A stretch of 64,000 bases of DNA from Podarcis raffonei (lineage: Eukaryota; Chordata; Lepidosauria; Squamata; Lacertidae), in NCBI RefSeq assembly GCF_027172205.1, contig NC_070607.1, forward strand, positions 27,380,069 through 27,444,068, read 5' to 3'. Each line of letters begins with the position of its first letter. The first letter of the stretch is position 1. The notes beneath the pieces were generated by a model. The model had not been told where the DNA came from and searched no databases. It saw nothing but the letters and a program-made list of their open reading frames with translations. Below are positions 54,880 to 64,000 of this stretch, piece by piece. The translations under genes were made by a program, and so were the position numbers.

Positions 54880-55723
54880 TTTATATTGGCTGCCCCATAA
54901 CATAGTTTTTATATCATAAAAACAATTGCAGCATAAGAATTTCTGGCAGAGACACACCTAAAATCAAATTCACCAGATAACTAAAACTGCTGATTTTAAA
55001 ACTATAGAAGTAAGTCCCAATGGGTTGTGTCCAATAGTACAGTCCAATAGCTCAGCTAGTGGTATGGCTTCTGTTAGTGGACCATTAAAGGAAACAATTT
55101 TGGTGATTTCCCTGCAACCACCCTTCCAACCACCTAGAGCAGTTTTAAGTGGGATGGGGAATCACCAAAAATTGCTTACTGCCCTGTTTCTGCAAACCAT
55201 GCCATAAGCTCTCCATAAGAGAGAGGATGTCCTAGCTGTGTAAAAGTTTGGTTAGAAATAGAGCTTTTGAACTTTAATGGTTGTTTTCCATCCCCTTGCA
55301 AATAAAGATTCTGGGGCCGTCTCAGACCTGATCACTTTGGCACACACATTAAGGCTGCTGTGCTAAAGTTCACAATCCAGTTTTCATTCCCCAAACATGA
55401 CTCCCGACCCCCCAAAGGATTCCAGGAACTGTAGTTTGTTAAAGGTGCTAGGAAGGATCAACTACATTTCCCAGGATTCTTTGGGGGGGAGGAAAGTCAT
55501 GTGCTATAAAGGTACATTAAATGTATGGTGTTTACAGGACCTTAAATCTGACCCAAAAACGTGTTGATGGCCCTGATATTTAGGAGGCAGGTTTTCACAG
55601 AAAACCTAAGAAGGTCCAAGAAGATTAAGTGATAGTGCGATGAAGTGACTCATCCACTTTCCAATACCCTCTAATAGGAGGTGTGGGTTGGGTACAGGAA
55701 GGTAACTGTGTGAGAGAGGAAAC
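54880..55723. other. Mostly unassigned; palindromic repeat remnant
   Basis: About 55340-55530 holds inverted arms (CCAAAGGATTCCAGGAACTG and CATTTCCCAGGATTCTTTGG), the family seen at 18352 and 37330. Confidence 0.5.
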
Positions 55724-55725
55724 TA

Positions 55726-55967
55726 CAGTGGTACCTTGGGTTACAGACGCTTCAGGTTACATACGCTTCAGGTTACAGACTCCGCTAACCCAGAAATAGT
55801 ACCTCGGGTTAAGAACTTTGCTTCAGGATGAGAACAGAAATTGTGCTCCAGTGGCGTGGCAGCAGCAGGAGGCCCCATTAGCTAAAGTGGTGCTTCAGGT
55901 TAAGAACAGTTTCAGGTTAAGAACGGACCTCCAGAACGAATTAAGTACTTAACCCGAGGTACCACTG
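55726..55967. mobile_element. Tigger/mariner-like MITE, family A
   Basis: CAGTGGTACCTTGGGTTA and TAACCCGAGGTACCACTG with TA on both sides. Confidence 0.95.
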
Positions 55968-56261
55968 TAAGAAGATTGCTGTTTGATTGAGACAGATCAA
56001 CAGCAACAAACTGAGTTGAGTAGAGATCTTCGGGTGCCTACTGTGTCTCCCTGGAGATCTGATGCCAGAACTGTCTGTTAGAGTCTGTAAGCCATGTTTC
56101 CACCTAGGCTCAACCTATATATTTGAAAATAAACACAAATATTACATATTCCCAGTGAAGCCTGGATCATTAAGACAAATGGGGCACTGCCCCATCAACA
56201 TCCATCTCAGCCTGCCCCCCACCTGCCTGATTTTTTTTACTTGCAACTAGTCTAGGGGGCA

Positions 56262-56614
56262 AGGGACACAGGTAGCGCTGTGGGTTAAACCACAGAGCCT
56301 AGGACTTGCCGATCAGAAGGTCGGTGTTTCAAATCCCCGTGACGGGGTGAGCTCCTGTTGCTTGGTCCCAGCTCCTGCCAACCTAGCAGTTTGAAAGCAT
56401 GTCAAAGTGCAAGTAGATAAATAGGTACCGCTGCGGCGGGAAGGTAAACGGCATTTCCGTGCGCTGCTCTGGTTCACCAGAAGCGGCTTAGTCATGCTGG
56501 CCACATGACCCGGAAGCTGTATGCTGGCTCCCTTGGCCAACAAAGTGAGATGAGCGCTGCAACCCCAGAGTCGGCCACGACTGGACCTAATGGTCAGAGG
56601 CCCCTTTACCTTTT
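56262..56614 (+). mobile_element. Sauria SINE, full length
   Basis: Perfect 14-bp target duplication TAGTCTAGGGGGCA at 56248-56261 and 56615-56628. Confidence 0.97.
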
Positions 56615-56689
56615 TAGTCTAGGGGGCAGCACTGCCTGTCACCTTCCTCCTGCTCCTTAGTCCCTTAGCTCCAGGGAAACCCAGCCAGA

Positions 56690-56710
56690 TGGCTGGGGTA
56701 TAAATAATAA

Positions 56711-56754
<44 letters not shown>
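56690..56754 (+). mobile_element. CR1/L2-type LINE tail with (ATT)n
   Basis: GATGGCTGGGGTATAAATAA followed by about fourteen ATT units. Confidence 0.7.
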
Positions 56755-58042
56755 CCCATGATTTCCAGGCACGTGTCCACTACTTTCCATAGGGAAAATC
56801 CACAGTTTACGGCTGAATGGAACAAACATCAAGCAAACAGAGGGTTTCCCCAGGGAAAGCATTTGAAGAAAAGAAAGATCTCTTGGACCTGTGCCTAGAA
56901 ATCACAGGGCAAATGCAAGTGTGGATGAGCCCTCTGTGTTGCCCCTTGTAGAACCCAGCAGGCAGCAGGAGGATAAAACTTAAATTAGTTGGCTCAATCT
57001 GTCATTGGTTCTAGCGCCACCTGCTGTTGGCCTCCTGGCCTGCTGCCGATTCCCAATTGGCACTAGCCATCACTGTGTATTCCAAGAAGCCTCCAGTAAC
57101 CTGGGGCACCCCAAGTTTCGAATTAATGGAAAAACTTCCAGTTGTGACTTTACTCTCAACAAGCACTTGGATCTTTTCCAGGAATTTTGTGAGTAACAGT
57201 TAGGACACAGTACTGGAAGTGAAATCAATTTCAAGCCAGCAAACTGTGTTTCCGTCCTCTGGGTTCTGTGCCCTGATCCACAAATAAAGCTAATACCACA
57301 AAATTCCCGAAGTGGAGCAGCCACAAACCACCAATTGAATTAAGGCTAGCACAGGTGCCCTTTATTAAGGGCTCCGACCAAAAGCTATAGCAGTTTTACA
57401 ACTCACATAAGCATGGAATGAAAATATGCCTGGATCATCATTTTAGCATTTTGATCAGAAATCCTTTACAGGATTCTTCTATGCAAGAAAAAGCAATGGT
57501 ATTGTTATCAGTCTCCATTAGGGCACACACACACAGAGGAATTAGTATTTAAATTCAAATCAGATTTCTGAGTATCATCCAATTTCCTTCAATGGGCTTA
57601 CACTCTCGGATTACGGTCCTAGACGCTAGAAAATGTTTAACGTTTAAATGTGCAGATACAGCTGCAGCTTACCCTTTTCACTTTAAGTTCAAGGGACGTT
57701 CCTCTCCCACACCTCTCTGGTTGCACAGAAAGATTATGCATCCTAAAAGTAGCAGAGCAGTGATAAGGCAGAGCAGTGGCACGCTGCAACATGCAGGATG
57801 TTCCAGCAAGCTTAAAACAGAACGTTGAGAGAGATTGGCCCTAACTTGTGCCCGACCCTCGTTCTGGCAGCATTCTTGCTTGGGCTTGTTTTATTCACAA
57901 ATCACACCCTGAGCACATGCCTGCTATGTGGTATTCCTTGCCACAGATTTACCTAAGAGTTTAGAAGTATGAATCTGGAATGATGCTCCCCTGCTGATTC
58001 CGCAGAACAGGAGACGCAAAATGAGTGGAAAATATTGGGATA
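56755..58042. other. Unassigned stretch
   Basis: Nothing recognised. Confidence 0.35.
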
Positions 58043-58044
58043 TA

Positions 58045-58315
58045 CCGTATTTTTTGCTCTATAAGACTCACTTTTTCCCTCCTAAAAAGTAAGAGAAAAT
58101 GTGTGTCCGTCTTATGGAGCGAATGCAGGCTGTGCAGCTATCCAGAAGCCAGAACAGCAAGAGGGATCGCTGCTTTTGCTGCGCAGCGATCCCTCTTGCT
58201 GTTCTGGCTTCTGGGATTCAGAATATTTTTTTTCTTGTTTTCCTTCTCCAAAAGCTATCCTTCTCCAAAACAACAGTCTTATCGTCTGGTGCGTCTTATA
58301 GAGCGAAAAATATGG
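58045..58315. mobile_element. Tigger/mariner-like MITE, family B variant
   Basis: CCGTATTTTTTGCTCTATAA and TATAGAGCGAAAAATATGG with TA on both sides; a central hairpin with CAGAACAGCAAGAGGGATCG and its complement. Confidence 0.9.
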
Positions 58316-58356
58316 TAAGTGGAACCAGCATCAGTCTGCTTAGGGTTACAGCCAGT

Positions 58357-58496
58357 CATGCCTTATTCCTGATAGTAGAGCCGGAGACTCTGAATCTCAC
58401 GGTTGTGCGTTTGAGTCCTACCTTGAGCAAAAGATCCCTGTATTGCAGGGGGTTGGACTAGATGACCCTCGTGGTCCCTTCCAACTCTATGATTCT
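58357..58496 (+). mobile_element. SINE with CR1-type tail
   Basis: B-box-like GTTTGAGTCCT near 58409, then TTGCAGGGGGTTGGACTAGA and CCCTTCCAACTCTATGATTC as in CR1 LINE ends. It shares its tail with 4704-4854. Confidence 0.7.
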
Positions 58497-58848
58497 GCAA
58501 TTCCATTCCATTTTCACTCCCCTGCTCAGTCACTCACTTTTCTGTAGCTACAATGTACACCCAGTTCTCATTGTGCTTTGTGAGGAGTTCCTCAGCCTAG
58601 TTCCCTCCCTAAGTTGAAGACAATTTTGTACTCCTTCAAACCTTGGTGTTTCCCCAAGCCTGCTGATACCTTCCCTCTTGTTTGCAGGTGCTGCTGTTTT
58701 TGGCTACATCAGAATCTCTTCCCCCTGAAATGATCGTTCTGTACAGATATTCCAAAACAAAGCCAAGCCAAATCGAAGCAGCCTGGTTATTCTACCACAC
58801 TGTCTCGCTCAACATCAGCCATAAATGAAGTTGATCCCGATTCAAAAC

Positions 58849-59031
58849 CAGGGTTGCCATTTTTCAAAAAGTAAAAACCAGGACACCCAGAAAGCTGTTG
58901 AGCTTTTTTTTTATAAAAACGCTTACACACACACACACCCCACAATTTTTCTATTGACTTGCCTAAGATCCAGGACAAAGCCCCAAAACACTCAACACTT
59001 TTCACTTTGGGGAATATGGCAACCCTAATAA
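58849..59031. mobile_element. Unclassified TIR repeat, copy 1
   Basis: AGGGTTGCCATTTTTC at the left and GGGAATATGGCAACCCT at the right are inverted. AAAACCAGGACACCCAGAAA and TTGACTTGCCTAAGATCCAG are shared, in reverse, with 61766-62143. Confidence 0.6.
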
Positions 59032-59146
59032 AAGCATTTAAGGGGGGGGTCTGGATTAGAGCAATGGCATGGCGGGTAAGGTTAGACCCCCCCAATACCA
59101 TGGACCTGATCCAAATAATGGTGGGGAGGCTCTGAATTTAAAAATA

Positions 59147-59370
59147 CAGTGGTACCTCAGGTTACATACACTTCAGGTTAGACTCTGCTAACCCAGAAAT
59201 AGTGCTTCAGGTTAAGACCTTTGCTTCAGGATGAGAACAGAAATCAGGCTATGGCGGCGCGGCAGCAGCAGGAGGCCCCATTAGCTAAAGTGGTGCTTCA
59301 GGTTAAGAACAGTTTCAGGTTAAGAACGGACCTCCGGAACGAATTAAGTACTTAACCTGAGGTACCACTG
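59147..59370. mobile_element. Tigger/mariner-like MITE, family A
   Basis: CAGTGGTACCTCAGGTTA and TAACCTGAGGTACCACTG with TA on both sides. Confidence 0.94.
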
Positions 59371-59371
59371 T

Positions 59372-59771
59372 AAAATTATGTTGGGCAGTCCAAACGCAGA
59401 GCTCCAATGTAACATGTAGTTTGGACCTTACTTCCAAATAAATAGCCACAGGATTGGGCTGTGCATGGCATGCCTGAGACTTCGTGCATTATTACACCGG
59501 AAAAAGTCTCTCTACCCAATCTGGGAGTTCTGCTTGGCAGCTCAAGTTCTAACTGCTAGACGACGTCCGCTCATTTACTCCTTCATTGCTACAAAATAGG
59601 AGCAGTGAGTCATTCACTTAAGATGAGTCAGCATAGAATTGATTAGAAACAGGAGCCTCCCCAGGAATTTGGCTTTTATACTTACTTGATTTTGAGACTC
59701 TTCGGCAGCAATCGCTTTTCTGAGTTAATTTCCTCCTAGGCAGATTTTAATGTCATATTCTTCTTCCAGAG
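59372..59771. other. Unassigned stretch
   Basis: Nothing recognised. Confidence 0.35.
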
Positions 59772-59998
59772 GTAGGGCCAGTGTGGTGTCGTCGTTAGAG
59801 TGTCGCACTAGGACATGGGAGACCAAGGTTCAGGGTTCAAATCCCCACTCAGTCAACTAGGTGACCTTAGGCTTGTCATTGGGCCTCTGCCTAACCTACC
59901 TCACAGGGTTGTAGTGAAGATAAAACGGGGAGGAAGAAAACTAGGTTATGCCACCTTGAGCAGTTTTGGAGGAAGGGTGGGATTAAAAAAATGCAAGG
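59772..59998 (+). mobile_element. tRNA-derived MIR-like SINE
   Basis: B box GGTTCAAATCCCC near 59832, then AGGTGACCTTAGGCTTGTCA and CCTACCTCACAGGGTTGTAG, which follow the order seen in MIR-type CORE-SINEs, then GGAGGAAGGGTGGGATTAAA. Confidence 0.75.
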
Positions 59999-60134
59999 AA
60001 CAAATGGTCCTGCTCCTGGCATCTTTTCCTTCAAAACTCTGCCTAAGAAATTGGCCAGGAGTTTCCTGGTCTTGGGGAGGGGATAATGAGAACTGCTTAA
60101 CGCTGGATAAATTGGGATGCAATAACACTGGTTA

Positions 60135-60486
60135 GGGATGCGAGTGGTGCTGTGGGTTAAACTACAGAGCCTAGGACTTGCCGATCAGAAGGTTGGCAGT
60201 TCAAATCCCCGCGACGGGGTGAGCTCCCGTTGCTCAGTCCCTGCTCCTGCCAACCTAGCAGTTCAAAAGCACGTCAAAGTGCAAGTAGATAAATAGGTAC
60301 CACTCCAGTGGGAAGGTAAATGGCATTTCCGTGCGCTGCTCTGGTTTGCCAGAAGCGGCTTAGTCATGCTGGCCACATACCCGGAAGCTGTATGCTGGCT
60401 CCCTTGGCCAATAAAGCGAGATGAGCGCCGCAACCCAAGTTGGTCGCGACTGGACCTAATGGTCAGGGGTCCCTTTACCTTTACTT
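60135..60486 (+). mobile_element. Sauria SINE, full length
   Basis: Perfect 12-bp target duplication TAACACTGGTTA at 60123-60134 and 60487-60498. Confidence 0.97.
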
Positions 60487-60570
60487 TAACACTGGTTAAA
60501 TTGGGACACACGGGGAGGCAAGCTTCTGTGGCAGAATGCAAAGGAGCACATCAGGCATGCTTCTGCCATT

Positions 60571-60859
60571 CAAGTTGGGGCAGGAAAACCTTTTTCAGCT
60601 TGAGGGCCACATTCCCTTTGGGGCAGCCTTCCGAGGGCCACAAGTCAGTGGTGGGCAGGGCCAGATTCAAAAGTGGAAGGCCTAATGTCAATGTTACCTT
60701 TGTAATATAGGCTAGTTTCCACACCCCTTCCTACCTTCCAAGCGAATGACATGAACAGATTTCAAGGATGCATTTTCAGCCAAGGGGTTTTGAGGGCCAG
60801 GGAGAGAGAGGCTGGGAGGGCAGCATTTAGCCACCTGCTCTGAGGTTCCCCATCCCTGC
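60571..60859. mobile_element. Probable hAT-like non-autonomous element
   Basis: GGGGCAGGAAAACCTTTTTC and TGAGGGCCACATTCCC at the left, GAGGTTCCCCATCCCTG at the right, a style typical of hAT-derived repeats. Target duplication not clear. Confidence 0.5.
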
Positions 60860-60862
60860 TTT

Positions 60863-61765
60863 ATTGTACAGGTTGACTGTCAGTATTATATTTAAGTTTA
60901 TATTATATCAGGGTCGCATTGAATACTTTTGGGTGTAAAAGTTAATGAGTTAGGCATTCTAAGGATTACCTGGAGCATCTGAAGGAGAATCTTGGGGCGG
61001 GAGGAGGAGGAAATCCTTTCTTCCCCCATCCTCTGTCCTATCACTCCACTCCTTTTATCTATTTGCCAACTTAATTGTGTCTTTTGGGATTTGGGCATCA
61101 TGAGGTTGGGGCTCTGAAAGGGTGGCAAGATGGGAAGAGGTGAGAGACACCATTTCATGAGAAAGGGTTGTGGAAGATTGGATTTATTATGTGGAAAGGT
61201 TCCGGGAATATAAGTTGTTGTATTAGATTTAAAATAATAAAAACTGAATTAAACTAAAGAGAAAAGTCAGAGCGGGGATTTGTAATAGAGAAACAAGGGG
61301 GTGATTCACTTTGTTCTGTACTGGGAGTAACTAACTGTCCCTATTGCAACTGGAGAAATCTTAACGTGGTGGTGGTGGTGACGCGAAGAATAAATCATGT
61401 TTAAATACTTGCAGTCTCGGTTCTGCATTGTCATGTACGATCCAGCTGTTAATGATTTGAATCTTTTGTTGCGTGCAGTTCCTGTCTGGGGGAGTAGCAG
61501 TTATGCAACACAGTTAGGATGAAAATCCCATTGAATCCTGCAGGAATGCAGTGTTGACTTTAAAGCTGCAATCCTAAACCGCCTTTCTAGCAAGTTCTCT
61601 TGAACTTAAGTGAGGTTTGCTCCTGAATAGACATACATAGGATTGTGCTAAGCAGGAAGCCACCAAGAACCAGTCTAAGATTCATTGGTCAGGAATGAGT
61701 TGGATCGCTGGCAGAATATTTCCTTGGTGGGGGACGGGGCAGTCGGTGTAAAGAAATAGATTTTT
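60863..61765. other. Unassigned stretch
   Basis: Short (GGT)n near 61369; nothing else recognised. Confidence 0.35.
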
Positions 61766-62143
61766 TCATTCAAAAAAAAAGCTGAAGAATTTTGTTGGTT
61801 TCCACAAAGCTCCACAATTTTTGTGGTTCCTTAAAAAAAAGCTCCACAATTTTTGTGGTTTCCTTAAATTCTCAACAATTTCAGCGGCTCCCCCCCCCCC
61901 AAAAATTTTTTTTTTTACCAATTTTGTTAGCTTTCTTAAAAGGCAGAAATCACGCCTGGGGGGAATTTCTGAAATGTGGTGCTTTGTCCTGGATCTTAGG
62001 CAAGTCAATTTGGTGTTTTGTAAAAAAATATATCTCAACAATTTTGGGGATGCCCTTAAAAAAAAATCTCAACAATTCTGGGGGTTTCCTAAAAACAACT
62101 TTTGGGGTGTCCTGGTTTTTACGTTTTGAAATATGGCAACTCT
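61766..62143. mobile_element. Unclassified TIR repeat, copy 2, with internal short repeats
   Basis: Reverse-oriented relative of 58849-59031: GTCCTGGATCTTAGGCAAGT and GTCCTGGTTTTTACGTTTTG, ending GAAATATGGCAACTC. The phrase CTCCACAATTTTTGTGGTT(T)CC recurs two to three times, and CTCAACAATT four times, at 30-40 bp spacing. Confidence 0.6.
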
Positions 62144-62229
62144 ACTCAAACCTGGAATTCTGCATCAACTGGACATGCGGGGGGGGGGGGGAAGGTGCAA
62201 ATGTTGCAATGACTAATTTCAGAAGTTTT

Positions 62230-63130
62230 GAGTAGGAGAAAGTGATAAATCCTACTTCTCCGGCGGCGACTTTTAACCCAGAGAGGTTCCCGCTGGGAAC
62301 GGCTAAGGAAACTGTCCGGATTTAGGAAGACTGAGCTGGACATATTGCACAACGTGTTTTTAAACAGCCGAGACCCGGGAAGAGAGGGAGGGAGTAGCGG
62401 CGGAGACGCAGCCCCAAGCCGAAAGACCCGGGTCTTCCCACGTTTCCTTCCGCCACGCGGACCCCATCCCCCCCCCCAAAAAATAATAATCTGGAGGTCG
62501 TGAGGAAGCACCACTGAGAGTGTACCATTGCCCCATCCACCCTCCGGGGCTCCCCGAAGGGGACTGAAAGACCCGCCGATGCGCGCGAGGGGAGAAAGAG
62601 CGGGAGGGGCGTGTCCCCCGCGAGCCCCGCCCCCGCCCCTCCGCCCAATGGGAAGCCTTCTCTGCTCTGAGCGGCGGGGCCGCGCGCCACTCCCGTCCGT
62701 TCCTCCGGTTCTCCTCCGAGAGGCTTCATCGGAGAGTCTTCTCCGCCGCTTCCTCCGGACTGAAGGAGAGGCAGAGCCGGGAGAAAAGGGGAGAAAAGGG
62801 GCATCGCGCTCCGAGAGGAGAACTTCGGTTATTTTCCAGGTAGGAGCCAGGCGTGTGTGGGGCGTGTTTGTGGGGAGAGTGTGGGGAAGGATGGGGGGGG
62901 TTGGGGAGGGAAGCGGCGGCGCCGTGTGGACGCAAATGCGGGGCAATCCCGGGATAGAGACGTTTTTGAGCCGCGCGGTGTGTCCGCTTCGGCCCACGAA
63001 CCCACCACCTTCAGCCCGAAGACCTGAAACCCCTCGGAAGAAGCCGACCAACCTCCGTCTCTTCTCCCTCCCGAGAACAGCATAAGACGAGGAAATCCTC
63101 CCGCGAAGAAAAGTCACGTTTTGTGTTTCC
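62230..63130. promoter_or_regulatory. CpG island promoter (candidate TGFBR3 promoter)
   Basis: About 900 bp of GC-rich, CpG-dense sequence in an otherwise AT-rich, CpG-poor window. Consecutive GC boxes (CCCCGCCCCCGCCCC, 62625-62640) and a CCAAT box (62645-62649) precede the candidate exon; there is no TATA box. Typical of a widely expressed vertebrate gene. Long frames on both strands here (up to 333 codons) reflect composition only. Confidence 0.85.
62680..62839 (+). other. Candidate non-coding first exon (TGFBR3 by gene order)
   Basis: Downstream of the GC and CCAAT boxes a purine-rich leader ends TTATTTTCCAG followed by donor GTAGGAG at 62840. The start position is a guess from the CCAAT distance. 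No conserved protein is encoded, which fits a 5' UTR exon. In mammals TGFBR3, encoding the TGF-beta co-receptor betaglycan, lies head-to-head with BRDT and starts with a non-coding exon; here BRDT points left and this exon points right, 51 kb apart. The assignment therefore depends on conserved order. TTATTTTCCAG could also be misread as an acceptor. Confidence 0.55.
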
Positions 63131-64000
63131 ACCCTCGCGGGAAACATATCCTGGTAGCAGGGGTGGCTTTTTTTTTAATGGGAACAAAATCGGAAACCCC
63201 TCACGAGTGGGGGAGTTTCATATATAGGTTCGTTTCTGAGAGGAGCAAGCGGTTGCGATTTATGTGAGGCGACTTTTTATACGTCGAGAGGAGTCGCTTC
63301 CTTGGCGCAGGAACTCTTGCAGGATTGGAGATCCGAGGGAGACAACAAACAACAACAACAGAAATATCGTGAGTCCTAAAAACACGCACACGACAACAAC
63401 AGAAAGACCGTGCAACCTGAAAAAGAGAGACAAGGCATGCACTTTTGAGAGTCAAGAAAATCTTTCATGAAAATAAATCTGTAAAAAAGACAACAGCGAC
63501 ACACTAATGGATTTAGCTAAAAGCCATCGCAAATCCAGTTAGAGATCCGACAAACAAAATGAAATAAAAAGTAAAAACCGGTGTGGGTGTGTGCAACATG
63601 TCAGATCAGTCAGTCCCCTTGCACAATCTGCAGCATGGTCTTTCATGAAAGCAGCAGGAATACTTTTAAAATAAACTCCTCTGGGCCCCCCCCCCCATGT
63701 GCATGGACTCAGTGGGAGCTTTTGGGCGAAGTTCACAGTAGGAAATTGTCTGTCTCTGTGATGGAAGTTGATCTTTTACATCATTTCATTTTTAAAATTT
63801 GTCTTTTTGATTCTGTGCAGTTATGCATTCAGGCACGTGCCCAAAGCAGTTCTTATGGCGTTCTGTGTGTTGTTTACTATTGCGCAACTGCTACTATTAT
63901 GCTTCTGAGTTTTTGGCTATGATTTCCCTTTTGATTTGTGAAGCATCTGAACTATGCTGCTCTTGCTGTGTTTACATTTTGATAAAAAGTTTCTGGGACC
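62840..64000 (+). other. First intron of the candidate gene
   Basis: CpG-rich to about 63130, then ordinary sequence. No second exon with a betaglycan-like signal peptide is present before the edge. A C-run lies near 63688. Confidence 0.4.

Noticed and set aside
62146-63147. 333-codon open frame on the minus strand
   Set aside because: It lies in a CpG island where stop codons are rare, is Pro/Arg/Ser-rich, and has no domain or codon pattern; overlapping frames on both strands are also open.

Overview
This window is vertebrate nuclear DNA, almost certainly from a squamate reptile and probably a lizard. The main evidence is its repeats: about 14 Sauria-type SINEs (tRNA-like head, Bov-B-like tail), a Bov-B LINE end, squamate-style L1 and CR1/L2 LINE ends, solo LTRs, and dense families of small DNA transposons. 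I see no prokaryotic or viral gene layout, no CRISPR array and no functional tRNA or rRNA gene. About four fifths of the window is intron or intergenic DNA filled with repeats.

Left end (1-11.4 kb, minus strand): four exons of one host gene can be read directly. Exon 2 (11154-11400, with the start codon at 11345), exon 3 (5272-5409), exon 4 (3374-3503) and exon 5 (895-1064) join without a frame break into 210 codons with consensus splice sites. They encode the N-terminus, the whole first bromodomain and the start of the linker of BRDT, the testis BET-family reader of acetylated histones. The gene runs off the left edge. Its introns hold SINEs, a MITE expanded into a minisatellite, two hAT-like elements and an LTR-like block.

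Middle (11.4-62.2 kb): no further coding exon can be supported. This stretch is BRDT upstream or 5' UTR-intron territory and intergenic DNA. It carries a recent 5'-truncated L1 with 372 open codons (37501-38916), a second L1 end (43302-43773), an older L1 end (25585-26290), a Bov-B end (14047-14480), three solo LTRs, about a dozen Tigger/mariner-like MITEs, hAT-like elements, palindromic elements, microsatellites and a degenerate tandem repeat.

Right end (62.2-64 kb): a CpG island with GC boxes and a CCAAT box is followed by a probable non-coding first exon with a splice donor at 62839/62840 on the plus strand. In mammals BRDT lies head-to-head with TGFBR3 (betaglycan), whose first exon is non-coding, so this is best read as a candidate TGFBR3 promoter and exon 1. 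That identity rests on gene order, not on protein sequence.

I found no novel coding system. The points most worth following are the BRDT exons, exon 5 pinched between two same-direction SINEs, the head-to-head promoter, the recent LINE and LTR insertions with clear target duplications, and several unclassified repeat structures.
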